DNA from: an uncultured Candidatus Nitrosopumilus sp.
GTDB lineage: Archaea > Thermoproteota > Nitrososphaeria > Nitrososphaerales > Nitrosopumilaceae
Assembly: GCA_951812645.1 (NCBI GenBank)
Contig: CATOSM010000001.1
Span: forward strand, 289,560 to 353,559
Direction: 5' to 3'
DNA: 64,000 bases
The notes beneath the pieces are model-generated. The model did not search any database, had not been told where the DNA came from, and saw only the letters and a program-made list of their open reading frames with translations. A program made the position numbers and the translations under genes. How positions within the stretch are numbered: position 1 is the first letter of the stretch; every line of letters starts with the position of its first letter. Positions 27,251 through 35,559 of this stretch are shown here, piece by piece.

Positions 27251-27704
27251 TAAATCATAATGAACTGAGAAAGGGGATAAGATACAAAAGATGTGAAAAG
27301 AACGACTGAAACAGTGACAATGCCAATTACTATGGAAATTGTTTGGTTTGATTCCACAACATTGATTTGTTATAATATTATTCTATGATAGTATCATAAG
27401 ATATTGATCAAAGTTATATTTTATGTCCAGCCAAAATGGATAATCTAAACCCATCTAAAGCATATGATTACAAACGATATTCAATTTCAGGCTTTTTGTA
27501 ATTTATCATCCGTATCATACTGTTTATTGCAGTTAAGGGGAAATAAAAGATAAAATCCTCAAGCAATACAATCATTTCTACAAAGAAAATTATCTGTACA
27601 AATTCTGGGATTTCCATTATTGGTTAATTGGTAAAAAATTCAGATACCGAGAATTTATCCCAATAGGGGAATCAACACTTCAAAGAAAATCATAAACAAT
27701 CACG
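27251..27704. other. interval with a possible gene fragment
   Basis: Mostly without genes. At about 27540-27692 the plus strand is open without a start codon and reads KQYNHFYKENYLYKFWDFHY then WLIGKKFRYREFIPIG, which looks like protein and may be the 3' end of a lost gene. Its family is not recognised. Nothing else is seen. Confidence 0.4.
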
Positions 27705-28609
27705 TTGAAATGTTTAGAACATTTTTTACAAATTTATGAAAAAAGCACTCCTAATGCTAAATCTGATTTTATTTTACTAGTGAAAAAATATTTGAGAGAT
27801 CCAATTCATTCGAAGAAAAAACCCAGTACTCTTAAAATTGATTTTTACGCGATAAAAGCATATTTTGAAACAATGATAAACATCTGAATTTCAATTTTAA
27901 GAACAATTCTACAAAAATGGAATTTGAAGAATGTGACTTATTGACCCTGAAAAATTCGTTACAGATTCTAACTACATGTCAGCCTACAATCATTCAAAAG
28001 ACAGTATTTTTGTGTAAATTTCAGAGGTCTTGATACATCCACGTTTGCAGACAGATTCAATTTTGAGGCATGATCTCAAATTGTAGATATTTTTGGGACA
28101 GCAAATCATAATTTGTGGGATTTAACATTACGTCCAATCCCAATAAAACTAACAAGAATTAAGCCAGGTGTTCCATGTAGGTTTTCTTGATGTAGATGCA
28201 AGCATCTATTTTGATTGATTATTTGTATTGTAGACAGTACAAAACAGGTAAAAAAATCCAAAAATCTGAGCCTATTTTCATCAATCATTTTAACAAACCG
28301 ATAACTGAGGGTGGGATGCGTCGTAGTTTTCGTAAATTAATTAGAAATTCAGGATTTACTTCGTGGTTGAAAAATAACAAGAATGTTTCTCAACAATATG
28401 ATTTTTTGAGAATATTACTAAAATCAACTTTGATGGCACATGGTACAGATAGAAAGATTGCAGACCATGTAATAGGCCATAAAATTAACAAAACTTTTGA
28501 TTCAAGAGAAATGCCAAAAATAGCAAAAATGCGTTTAGAATATGCAAAAGCATCAGATGCAATCAACATATTTCATAAATTACAGAAAATATTCGATAAT
28601 CCTGATTAA
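27705..28609 (+). pseudogene. tyrosine recombinase (archaeal integrase), degenerate
   Basis: Fragments in several frames follow an integrase from N to C terminus. A SAM-like core-binding piece (KPSTLKIDFYAIKAYFETMI) comes first, then IVDIFGTANHNLWDLTLRPI, RIKPGVP, and a C-terminal frame 28196-28609 with INHFNKPITEGGMRRSFRKL and the HG...DHVIGHKINKTF catalytic block. Frameshifts and stops separate them, so it is inactive. It ends 93 bp before tRNA-Phe, suggesting a past tRNA-linked integration, although no att duplication was seen. Confidence 0.72.
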
Positions 28610-28701
28610 AATCACATCAGATCAAAAATACAACAAAATGTTGCTTGATCCGCAAGTTTAGACAAACTTTAATTCCTCAACATAATCCATTTTTGCTAAG
28701 T

Positions 28702-28775
28702 GCCGTGGTAGCTCAGCCTGGGAGAGCACTCGGCTGAAGACCGGGCTGTCGCGCGTTCAAATCCCGCCCGCGGCA
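28702..28775 (+). tRNA. tRNA-Phe (GAA)
   Basis: A 74-nt cloverleaf. The acceptor gccgtgg pairs with ccgcggc (one G-U) plus discriminator A. The D-arm is agctcagcctgggagagc, and the anticodon stem-loop is cggctgaagaccggg-like with GAA at its centre. The T-arm contains gttcaaatc. No intron, and CCA is not encoded. Confidence 0.95.
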
Positions 28776-28827
28776 CTGTTTTATTATAAAAAAGAAAGAG
28801 AAGAAAAAATCCTCTAAAAATCAGATA

Positions 28828-29169
28828 TTATGCATCTATTAAATTGAAGAAACTCTTACCTGATGCTGATTTCTCAGAGATACATTTGACTGGACCTAGA
28901 GGAATTTGCCTATTGTTGACATCTTCTCGTAGTTTGTCATTTTTGAATCGATTAACTATGGCCGTACGTGTAGTGTGGAATTTGTTAATCCGGTTCCCAT
29001 CAATTTCAAACATTTCTTTGGTTGTGATCTTGATTCCGGGAGTTACACTATCTCCCTGGGTGTAATTAGAATCCTCCACAAATATGATCGTAAATGGCCG
29101 TTCTCCAATTTTTGACAATGATGCACTGTTTCTCATTATTTGGTAATCTGCTAATGTCGCTATTTTCAT
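28828..29169 (-). CDS. hypothetical protein
   Basis: 113 residues, soluble, beta-rich start (RPFTIIFVEDSNYTQGDSVT), then ITTKEMFEIDGNRINKFHTT and a C-terminal Gly/Ser/Lys stretch. No family recognised. Well-formed frame with ATG; convergent with nothing and divergent from the 29333 gene. Confidence 0.65.
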   Translation of the reverse strand: MKIATLADYQIMRNSASLSKIGERPFTIIFVEDSNYTQGDSVTPGIKITTKEMFEIDGNRINKFHTTRTAIVNRFKNDKLREDVNNRQIPLGPVKCISEKSASGKSFFNLIDA

Positions 29170-29332
29170 TCACCTCCCATCAGAAACTACATGGATCGAT
29201 TAATGATAAAGGGGAGCATGTGTTTATTGTTAACTTGAGTGGCCTATTTGATCGATAAAATATTTTAAAATAATTGTAACTAGATCCTGCATAATCTTTA
29301 AAAGCCACCATACCTCTTGATTTTCGACATTC

Positions 29333-29581
29333 ATGGCTGGAAAAAAAGCTGCAAAGAAAACTACGAAAAAAGCACCTGCTAAAAAAACTACCACCAAAGC
29401 TAAATCAGCTAAAACAAAAGGTAGTAAATCAAAGGCTAAATCTAAAAAACAAAAAGATGAGCCATCAGGAGATATGGGTATAATCATAGTTGATGATGAT
29501 ATTGAAATTGATCAAGAGAAAGTCAATGAAGAAAGAAGAGCATATCTTGAGGAATCTCGTTCTCAAGAAGCATTTGACTAG
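29333..29581 (+). CDS. Lys/Ala-rich histone-H1-tail-like protein
   Basis: 82 residues. The first half is almost entirely Lys, Ala, Thr and Ser (MAGKKAAKKTTKKAPAKKTT), the second acidic (GIIIVDDDIEIDQEKVNEER). The basic tail resembles the eukaryotic/bacterial H1-like tails that bind DNA without sequence preference. Likely a nucleoid-associated or RNA-binding protein (inference). Confidence 0.7.
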   Translation: MAGKKAAKKTTKKAPAKKTTTKAKSAKTKGSKSKAKSKKQKDEPSGDMGIIIVDDDIEIDQEKVNEERRAYLEESRSQEAFD

Positions 29582-29617
29582 GGGAATCTTTATCCGATCC
29601 GGTGACGTATAGCATTC

Positions 29618-29857
29618 ATGCAAGCATTATCTTTGATTACTGTCAAAGCTGGTAAGGTTGATTCAGTTGTTGAAATATTAAAGAAAAAACGTAAGATTGT
29701 AAAACAAATCATGGTAGTAACTGGCAGGGCAGACATCAGTGTTCTTTTGCGAGGAAATATTGATGAGATTAACAACATGGTGATTAATTTTAAAAAAATC
29801 AAAGATATTGTTGCAACTGAGACATTGATTGAAGTGGAGGTCAATATGGGATGGTAA
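29618..29857 (+). CDS. stand-alone Lrp/AsnC ligand-binding domain protein (first of a pair)
   Basis: 79 residues forming one RAM-type domain: MQALSLITVKAGKVDSVVEI, VTGRADISVLLRGNIDEINN, and a last strand ATETLIEVEVN. No DNA-binding part. It overlaps the next gene by 7 bp, so the two are co-translated and could heterodimerise. Confidence 0.75.
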   Translation: MQALSLITVKAGKVDSVVEILKKKRKIVKQIMVVTGRADISVLLRGNIDEINNMVINFKKIKDIVATETLIEVEVNMGW

Positions 29858-30069
29858 GAGCAATAATTTTAGTAAAATCTCCAAAAAAGCTAATTGCTGC
29901 AAGATTGAAAAAAGTCACATCTGTCTCTGATTCATTTCCTACCAGTGGGCAATTTGATGCAGTTGCAATAATTGATGTAAGTGAATTGTCTCAAATTAAA
30001 GAAGTTGCAAATCAAATTCAAAAAATTGCCGGTGTAGATAGAACTGAAACAATGGTTGAAGTTCAATAG
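29851..30069 (+). CDS. stand-alone Lrp/AsnC ligand-binding domain protein (second of a pair)
   Basis: 72 residues of the same fold: MVRAIILVKSPKKLIAARLK, GQFDAVAIIDVSELSQIKEV, and GVDRTETMVEVQ. It is a diverged paralogue of the preceding gene, with which it overlaps. Confidence 0.75.
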   Translation: MVRAIILVKSPKKLIAARLKKVTSVSDSFPTSGQFDAVAIIDVSELSQIKEVANQIQKIAGVDRTETMVEVQ

Positions 30070-30104
30070 GTAATTGATTTAAGCAACTTTGACGTAATAT
30101 TACT

Positions 30105-30518
30105 ATGAATATCAAAAAAGTGGGAAATGTAATTTTAGCTGTAAGTGATATAGACAAATCACTCAAGTTCTACAATGAAATCATAGGTCTGCCAATCAAA
30201 AGCCAAAGAAGATCATGGGTGGATTTAGGAACTTCTGGTGCATTGTTGAGTTTACATCCAGCATCATTAACTGCACAGCATATTGGCAGTTCAATTGAAA
30301 ATGGAATTACAGTTGGCTTTCTTGTAGGGGATGTAAAATCTGCAGTTGAAGAACTACGAGAAAAAGGGGTTACCATCCATAGAGACATTGTTGAAAAAGA
30401 CGCAGGAAAAAATGCAGTAATTTTAGATCCTGACGACTATTTGATATCTCTATTCGAACCTAGTTTCGAGGATAAAGATCAACAAACTGGCGGATATCAA
30501 GGATTTACACCAGCCTAG
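30105..30518 (+). CDS. glyoxalase/VOC-superfamily protein
   Basis: 137 residues with two beta-alpha-beta-beta-beta modules: KVGNVILAVSDIDKSLKFYN (first module start) and GITVGFLVGDVKSAVEELRE (second). It ends in DPDDYLISLFEP, the usual metal-ligand Glu strand. The substrate cannot be told; lactoylglutathione lyase-like or bleomycin-resistance-like. It overlaps the convergent 30515 gene by 4 bp. Confidence 0.82.
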   Translation: MNIKKVGNVILAVSDIDKSLKFYNEIIGLPIKSQRRSWVDLGTSGALLSLHPASLTAQHIGSSIENGITVGFLVGDVKSAVEELREKGVTIHRDIVEKDAGKNAVILDPDDYLISLFEPSFEDKDQQTGGYQGFTPA

Positions 30519-30901
30519 AGGGTTTTTTTGATTTGAGAAACTATTTTCTCCAAATCTTTCTCTTTTCTATTTATTGAAACATAATAGGTAATGTTGCTTT
30601 TTTGTAAAAGAACTACTGTCACTTTCTGATGTTGTAGTACAACATGTTCTAATTTCCCAACAGTATTTGCAGAATCTTTCCTTAAAGACATCAAAGTGGA
30701 AATTATAAAAAATTCATTTTTTACTTGTTCTGATTTTAATAATGGTGTTAATTTTGGTCGTACTATCCCTGTCAAAGTTCTACCATAAGAGTTGATTACC
30801 CCTGCATATCGTATACTCTTAGATACTTTTAGAATATTTTGACATTGTTTTCGGTATTTGATTACTGTATCCTTCCATTTATCGGCAGGTGTTTTTACCA
30901 T
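30515..30901 (-). CDS. hypothetical protein (roadblock-like)
   Basis: 128 residues: an N-terminal helix (PADKWKDTVIKYRKQCQNIL), then RYAGVINSYGRTLTGIVRPK and VTVVLLQKSNITYYVSINRK. This layout resembles a widespread thaumarchaeal roadblock/profilin-like family, but I assign it loosely. Confidence 0.6.
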   Translation of the reverse strand: MVKTPADKWKDTVIKYRKQCQNILKVSKSIRYAGVINSYGRTLTGIVRPKLTPLLKSEQVKNEFFIISTLMSLRKDSANTVGKLEHVVLQHQKVTVVLLQKSNITYYVSINRKEKDLEKIVSQIKKTL

Positions 30902-30966
30902 GTGATAAAACTAGACTTTGAAAGTAATAAGAGTATTGGCTAATTGTAAGTTTTGAAATTCTCCGA

Positions 30967-31338
30967 TTATTTTGAATTAGATTGCTTGTCTAGTGTTTTC
31001 TTTAATTCCAAATTCTCTTTTAATAATCTGTCATTTTCAGTTTGTAACGTTTGAATAGAGTTTTGTCTGGTATATGCAGGGTGTCCTGGTGGAATTATCG
31101 CCGAACTCACGGTAAGTAACCCCCCAGCATATTGCTGATACACGTGTTGGAATCCTTGAAGTTTTTGAGCCATATTTTCAGCATTATCCAAGAACTGTTT
31201 TTTCATAGGGTTTTCATGTGTTTTGAACATTGGATTTGATAATCCCGGAGGTAATCTAGGGAATTGAAATGCCATATGCGGGATATTTGGATTCAATCCA
31301 TATAGGTCACGTAGATGATTTGCCACCATGTTGTCCAT
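30967..31338 (-). CDS. hypothetical protein with C-terminal coiled coil
   Basis: 123 residues. A Pro-rich middle (FQFPRLPPGLSNPMF) is followed by helical segments and a Leu/Glu/Asn coiled coil (TLQTENDRLLKENLELKKTL). Possibly a granule- or complex-associated helper. No family named. Confidence 0.55.
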   Translation of the reverse strand: MDNMVANHLRDLYGLNPNIPHMAFQFPRLPPGLSNPMFKTHENPMKKQFLDNAENMAQKLQGFQHVYQQYAGGLLTVSSAIIPPGHPAYTRQNSIQTLQTENDRLLKENLELKKTLDKQSNSK

Positions 31339-31417
31339 GAATAATCATCAGTATTTGCCATATTTGTGGCTTGCTTTAGTCATTTGATATACTCTTTAGT
31401 TAATTTTCAAGTATTTT

Positions 31418-31472
31418 AGCTCAACTTGAGCTGATCGCTGATCCTTATCTAACCGCACTTTGGATCGCTGAT
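31418..31472. promoter_or_regulatory. palindrome plus direct repeat before a micro-ORF
   Basis: A perfect 15-bp palindrome agctcaacttgagct (31418-31432) is followed by two identical 10-mers gatcgctgat (31433-31442 and 31463-31472, 30 bp apart, about three helical turns). The second ends 4 bp before the ATG of the 31477 gene. This looks like an operator pair, but binding is inferred only from symmetry and spacing. Confidence 0.4.
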
Positions 31473-31476
31473 ACGC

Positions 31477-31623
31477 ATGGAAAAATCAAAAAAATCATGT
31501 CTAAAATGTAAAAAAGACATAGCCGAAACGGATCTGCATAAAATTGTGATTTATGTTGTTCAAGAAAAATTTACAGAACATCATTATGAACATGTAGAAT
31601 GCCCCGGTAAATTTACAATATAG
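31477..31623 (+). CDS. small Cys-containing protein
   Basis: 48 residues. MEKSKKSCLKCKKDIAETDL has a CxxC pair; HHYEHVEC near the end could complete a zinc site. Convergent with the nucleotidyl cyclase (14 bp between stops). Too short for automated callers; ATG start follows the repeat pair at 31433-31472. Confidence 0.55.
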   Translation: MEKSKKSCLKCKKDIAETDLHKIVIYVVQEKFTEHHYEHVECPGKFTI

Positions 31624-31636
31624 TTAAAATTATAAT

Positions 31637-32440
31637 TTATCCTTTATAATCAAACACATCGTAAATTTCTCCAGTTGCTCTAGAACGGTATTTCCATTCA
31701 TCTTGCTTCCAGACAATTTGTGTAAAGTCTTTTTGAGAACTCGGATGCAATCGTTGAAAAACATCATTACCAATTAAAATTTGGTTTGGTTTTGCCATGT
31801 TCTGAATTTTTGCAGCAATGTTCATTGCAGGACCCATTAAATCAACATGGGAATTTTCCACATCCGCACCATATCGGACTACAATGTTTTGTCCAAAATC
31901 AACACCGATTTTTACCATTAAATCGGGATAATCATACTGATTCAATATTGGGTTTATGCCTTTTTGTATAACTGAAATCATAGACTTTGCACAGTTTACT
32001 GCACTATCTGCAGCAAGTAATCCATTTCCTTCTGCAACAAAATAACCAATTACTGCATCTCCAACAAATTTCAATACGTAACCTTGATGCTGTCTAATTA
32101 CAGCAGCCATTTCTTGTGAGAAAGAACTTACAATAATTGCAATTTTTTCTTCAGGCATTTCTAAGGTCATAGTAGTTGAGCCAACCAAATCCACATAGAG
32201 TACAACCATGTCTAGTTTTGAAAAGACATTTTTTCTCAAAAATTTATCCGATTCATCAATTAATCCGGAATACTCGTAACCTTTTTTCAAAGCACCCCAA
32301 ACACGCTTTTGAGTTTCTAAGATCATGGTTTCAGAATCTAGTGTTTGGTGTTGATTTTTACTCAATAGCATGTCAACCATGCTATTTGATTGATCAGAAC
32401 TTTCCAAATCCTTTGTATTTTCTTTGGTTTCTTCAGTCAT
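31637..32440 (-). CDS. class III nucleotidyl (adenylate/guanylate) cyclase domain protein
   Basis: 267 residues. The cyclase homology domain runs about 75-250: VVLYVDLVGSTTMTLEMPEE (first metal Asp in VDLVGST), GYVLKFVGDAVIGYFV (second Asp), VKIGVDFGQNIV, DLMGPAMNIAAKIQNMAKPN, and ILIGNDVF. Metal-binding residues are kept, so cyclase activity is plausible; the nucleotide preference is not readable. The N-terminal 60 residues have no named domain. It lies 9 bp after a zinc-ribbon micro-gene on the same strand. Confidence 0.85.
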   Translation of the reverse strand: MTEETKENTKDLESSDQSNSMVDMLLSKNQHQTLDSETMILETQKRVWGALKKGYEYSGLIDESDKFLRKNVFSKLDMVVLYVDLVGSTTMTLEMPEEKIAIIVSSFSQEMAAVIRQHQGYVLKFVGDAVIGYFVAEGNGLLAADSAVNCAKSMISVIQKGINPILNQYDYPDLMVKIGVDFGQNIVVRYGADVENSHVDLMGPAMNIAAKIQNMAKPNQILIGNDVFQRLHPSSQKDFTQIVWKQDEWKYRSRATGEIYDVFDYKG

Positions 32441-32449
32441 CAGATTACC

Positions 32450-32572
32450 TCATTCTAAGGGAAAATCCACTCCACAGTTAGGACATTTACCTCTTTTGCC
32501 CTTATAACCATCATGATAATACTCGGTGATATCCTCACTGCAGTGCTCACATATGATTTTGGATGCATTCAT
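32450..32572 (-). CDS. zinc-ribbon micro-protein upstream of the cyclase
   Basis: 40 residues from an ATG at 32572: ASKIICEHCSEDITEYY, then GKRGKCPNCGVDFPLE. Two CxxC pairs make a zinc ribbon. It is immediately upstream of the cyclase gene in one transcript. Confidence 0.7.
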   Translation of the reverse strand: MNASKIICEHCSEDITEYYHDGYKGKRGKCPNCGVDFPLE

Positions 32573-32644
32573 ACCTACATGATCATCTTATTTATTCGGA
32601 TTTAAGGATGAAGGTTTAAGGAGAGCAATTACCTCATATTTCCT

Positions 32645-33484
32645 GTGAGGTTAGGCTCGAGATCATCTAATGAATTCATTCAAATTTTAAATGACAGAAA
32701 TGAATCAATCAAAAAAAAATATCTTCCAAAGATGATTGATTTGACAAAAATGAGAAATGCCAAAGTCATGATGGGGGATTCCACGATTACAGAACAAAAA
32801 ACATTTGATCCAAAACAAGTTTCAGACCATTTCCAAAAAATTAATGACTCATTGAAAGAATGGTCCACACAGGAAGTGTCAATTACAAATAATCAAGATG
32901 TAAGAAGAATATTTACAAAATTTGAGATTGAAGAAGGGAATTATTTGATATCAGGACATTTATCTTTGCAATTTCATGTTTTATTATATTATAAACCAGA
33001 TCAAAGAGTACTCGATTGTCAGAAAGAGCTATCAGAAATTGTAGATTTAACAAAAAGTGAACAAGAAAGACTTTCAGATAACAGTGATCATTTAGTTTTG
33101 AATAAACTAAAGGAGATGGGATACAAAGATTTTGATCATCAAAAATTATTTGAGGTTTTTTACGAAAATGATGAATTTAGAGAAAAGGTCTTTGAAGAGA
33201 TTCAAAAAGATGCAGGTGTTGATTTTCAAGAATTATCTGAGAAAAAATCAAAATTATTTTCTGAGTTGGATTCCCTTTTGGTTGAAACATATCAGACATC
33301 CCCCGTGTTGATTGATGATCCTAGACTAGTTGCAGGAGAAGAGGGATATCTGTTTACATTGGACTTGGAATTTATTAAAAATGGTAATAGAGAAGGAGTA
33401 TTTGATCCTAGAAAGATGTCAGATACAGTAAAAGAAAATATCTTGAAAAAATTAGACATAATTGAAACAACAATTTTAGAATAA
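32645..33484 (+). CDS. hypothetical protein, 279 residues
   Basis: GTG start at 32645 (MRLGSRSSNEFIQILNDRNE). Helix-rich and acidic, with a beta-containing region FEIEEGNYLISGHLSLQFHV near 100-120. No family recognised. Divergent from the zinc-ribbon/cyclase pair, with a 72-bp shared promoter region. Confidence 0.65.
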   Translation: MRLGSRSSNEFIQILNDRNESIKKKYLPKMIDLTKMRNAKVMMGDSTITEQKTFDPKQVSDHFQKINDSLKEWSTQEVSITNNQDVRRIFTKFEIEEGNYLISGHLSLQFHVLLYYKPDQRVLDCQKELSEIVDLTKSEQERLSDNSDHLVLNKLKEMGYKDFDHQKLFEVFYENDEFREKVFEEIQKDAGVDFQELSEKKSKLFSELDSLLVETYQTSPVLIDDPRLVAGEEGYLFTLDLEFIKNGNREGVFDPRKMSDTVKENILKKLDIIETTILE

Positions 33485-33489
33485 GAAAA

Positions 33490-33542
33490 CCCACGAAACC
33501 GGAAAATGAGAAATTATCTCAAAGGGGAGATCCGGTCTCGGG
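33490..33542. other. nested hairpin region 3' of the 32645 gene
   Basis: An outer stem pairs accgga (33498-33503) with tccggt (33531-33536), with flanking ccc/ggg (33490-33492 and 33540-33542) able to extend it. An inner stem pairs gaga with tctc. This could be a terminator-like structure, an mRNA 3' element or a small RNA. It sits 5 nt after the stop codon. Confidence 0.35.
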
Positions 33543-33667
33543 ATATACATTCAACGGGAAATTTTAACTATTTAGGCATTCCTGAAAATCTACGCATAAA
33601 ATTTGACAAAAGATGTAATTTTTCTGTAGAAGAAGTAAAATACACCGAATCAATAGCATGATTTCCA

Positions 33668-34876
33668 ATGAATCCAACATACGATGAAATCCAAAAAGCT
33701 AGTTCATTAAGAGGGAATGAAATAAAAAAAACACCACTTATTCATTCGCCTACGTTTAGTAAGTTAACAGAGTGCGATGTTTATCTTAAAGCAGAGTTTC
33801 GACAAAAAACAGGTTCATTCAAAATCAGAGGAGCATATTTTAAAATAAAATCATTAACTGATGAAGAAAAAAAGCATGGCGTAGTTGCAGCATCTGCAGG
33901 AAATCATGCACAAGGTGTTGCATTTGCATCGTCGTTAGAGAAAATTCCCTGTACCATAGTTATGCCAAAAAATGCATCCCCAGCCAAAGTATCTGCTACA
34001 CGAGGATATGGTGCTAAGGTCGTTTTAGAAGGAGTCAACTATGATGAATCATCTGCCAAAGCTAAAGAAATTGCCAAGGAAACAGGTGCGACAATGATAC
34101 ATGCCTTTGATGATCCACAAATAATTGCAGCTCAAGGAGTGATAGGATTAGAAATATTAGAAGATTTACCAGATGTTGATGAAGTCTATCTTCCAATAGG
34201 AGGAGGAGGTTTAGCTGCTGGAACCCTAATTGCAATCAAAGAAAAAAACCCTAATGTGAAAATCGTAGGTGTTCAATCAAAATCATTTCCATCCATGTAT
34301 GACTCAATTAGACAAAATTCCATCACTTCTAGTGGGGGAGATAGAACTATAGCTGATGGTATCTCTGTAAAAGTACCGGGAGAATTAACATATACGATAA
34401 TCAAGGAGTTAATCGACGAAATTGTATTAGTTGATGATGATGAAATTACAAAGGCTATGTTTTTGCTAATGGAGAGAATGAAGTTTGTTGTAGAACCTGC
34501 AGGAGCTGCAAGTTTAGCATACTTGATTTCCAAAAAACCCTCAGTGGGTAAAAAAGTGGTAGCCGTTTTAGCAGGAGGAAATGTAGACATGTATCTTTTA
34601 GGCCAAATTGTAGATAAAGGTCTAGCCACAATGGGAAGATTACTCAAAATATCCGTTTTGTTGCCTGATAGACCAGGCACATTCAAGGACATCATAGACG
34701 AGATATCTTTGGCCAATGCTAACATCATAGAAGTTGTACATGATAGATTAAGTTCTGATGTCAATGCAGGTTCTGCAGGAGTCACTTTGAGTTTAGAGAC
34801 TCAAGGAAAAGAACAAGCTCAGCTACTGATTGATTCATTAAAAAAGAAAAACATCCAGTTTACTTTACTAACGTAA
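33668..34876 (+). CDS. ilvA: threonine dehydratase (threonine ammonia-lyase)
   Basis: 402-residue PLP fold-type II enzyme turning threonine into 2-oxobutanoate for isoleucine synthesis. The PLP-lysine is Lys52 in RQKTGSFKIRGAYFK; the phosphate-binding loop is GGGGLAAG near 178-185, and the ASAGNHAQGVA substrate loop is present. A C-terminal ACT-type domain (about 325-402, ISVLLPDRPGTFKDIIDEIS) suggests allosteric control by amino acids. Convergent with purE. Confidence 0.93.
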   Translation: MNPTYDEIQKASSLRGNEIKKTPLIHSPTFSKLTECDVYLKAEFRQKTGSFKIRGAYFKIKSLTDEEKKHGVVAASAGNHAQGVAFASSLEKIPCTIVMPKNASPAKVSATRGYGAKVVLEGVNYDESSAKAKEIAKETGATMIHAFDDPQIIAAQGVIGLEILEDLPDVDEVYLPIGGGGLAAGTLIAIKEKNPNVKIVGVQSKSFPSMYDSIRQNSITSSGGDRTIADGISVKVPGELTYTIIKELIDEIVLVDDDEITKAMFLLMERMKFVVEPAGAASLAYLISKKPSVGKKVVAVLAGGNVDMYLLGQIVDKGLATMGRLLKISVLLPDRPGTFKDIIDEISLANANIIEVVHDRLSSDVNAGSAGVTLSLETQGKEQAQLLIDSLKKKNIQFTLLT

Positions 34877-34877
34877 A

Positions 34878-35453
34878 TTATTTGAATTTCTTTTTTGCAA
34901 ATTTTGAAAGACCTTGTTTTTTTAGTTGATCAGATTCTTTCATAACTGAATTATGTTGATTTGATTTGTGTTCTTTTAACTTCTTTTTCAAATCAGGAAA
35001 TTCATTGGCAAGCATTTTCATGGCATAGATTCCTGCATTACCAGCTTTGTTAACTCCGACAGCTGCAACGGGAGAACCTGATGGCATTTCTGTAATTGAT
35101 AACAAAGAATCCAACCCTCCAAACGCAGAAAATTTTGTAGTATCTGATTTTTTTGGATGTTTGTCATTGTATACTAAGATTGGAACCCCTAGAACCGGAA
35201 TTGTCGTATAAGAAGCAATCATTCCAGGCAAATGTGCAGCACCACCAGCCCCTGCAATTATAATTTTAAAGCCCATTTTTTCTGCATGTTTTGCATAATC
35301 TGCAAGTCTTGCAGGAGTTCTATGAGCAGATACTATTTGATCTTCATGTTTTATATTGTACTCGTCCAAAATTTCAGCTGCCCCTTGCATAATTCTACTA
35401 TCAGAACTTGATCCCATAATGATTCCCACAAGAGGCTTTTTTGAATAAACCAT
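34878..35453 (-). CDS. purE: N5-carboxyaminoimidazole ribonucleotide mutase
   Basis: 191 residues from the ATG at 35453. It converts N5-CAIR to CAIR, working after PurK. Class I PurE signature: GIIMGSSSDSRIMQGAAEIL, VSAHRTPARLADYAKHAEK, GAGGAAHLPGMIASYT, MPSGSPVAAVGVNKAGNAGI. An upstream extension to 35525 is rejected: it is Phe/Ile-rich, not family-like, and would run into the purK promoter. Divergently arranged with purK. The C-terminal 25 residues are a Lys-rich extension. Confidence 0.93.
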   Translation of the reverse strand: MVYSKKPLVGIIMGSSSDSRIMQGAAEILDEYNIKHEDQIVSAHRTPARLADYAKHAEKMGFKIIIAGAGGAAHLPGMIASYTTIPVLGVPILVYNDKHPKKSDTTKFSAFGGLDSLLSITEMPSGSPVAAVGVNKAGNAGIYAMKMLANEFPDLKKKLKEHKSNQHNSVMKESDQLKKQGLSKFAKKKFK

Positions 35454-35559
35454 GATAATAGAAAAAACTAGAGAGTAATTAATAATTCTGTTCTTGCAGA
35501 TGAAAAAGAATTCTTTAGATATCATTAGATATTTTTAATCCAAAATCATTCTTCCTGTA

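Noticed and set aside
31418-31480. tRNA-like element because of short stems
   Set aside because: No T-arm or acceptor stem; only a palindrome and two direct repeats.
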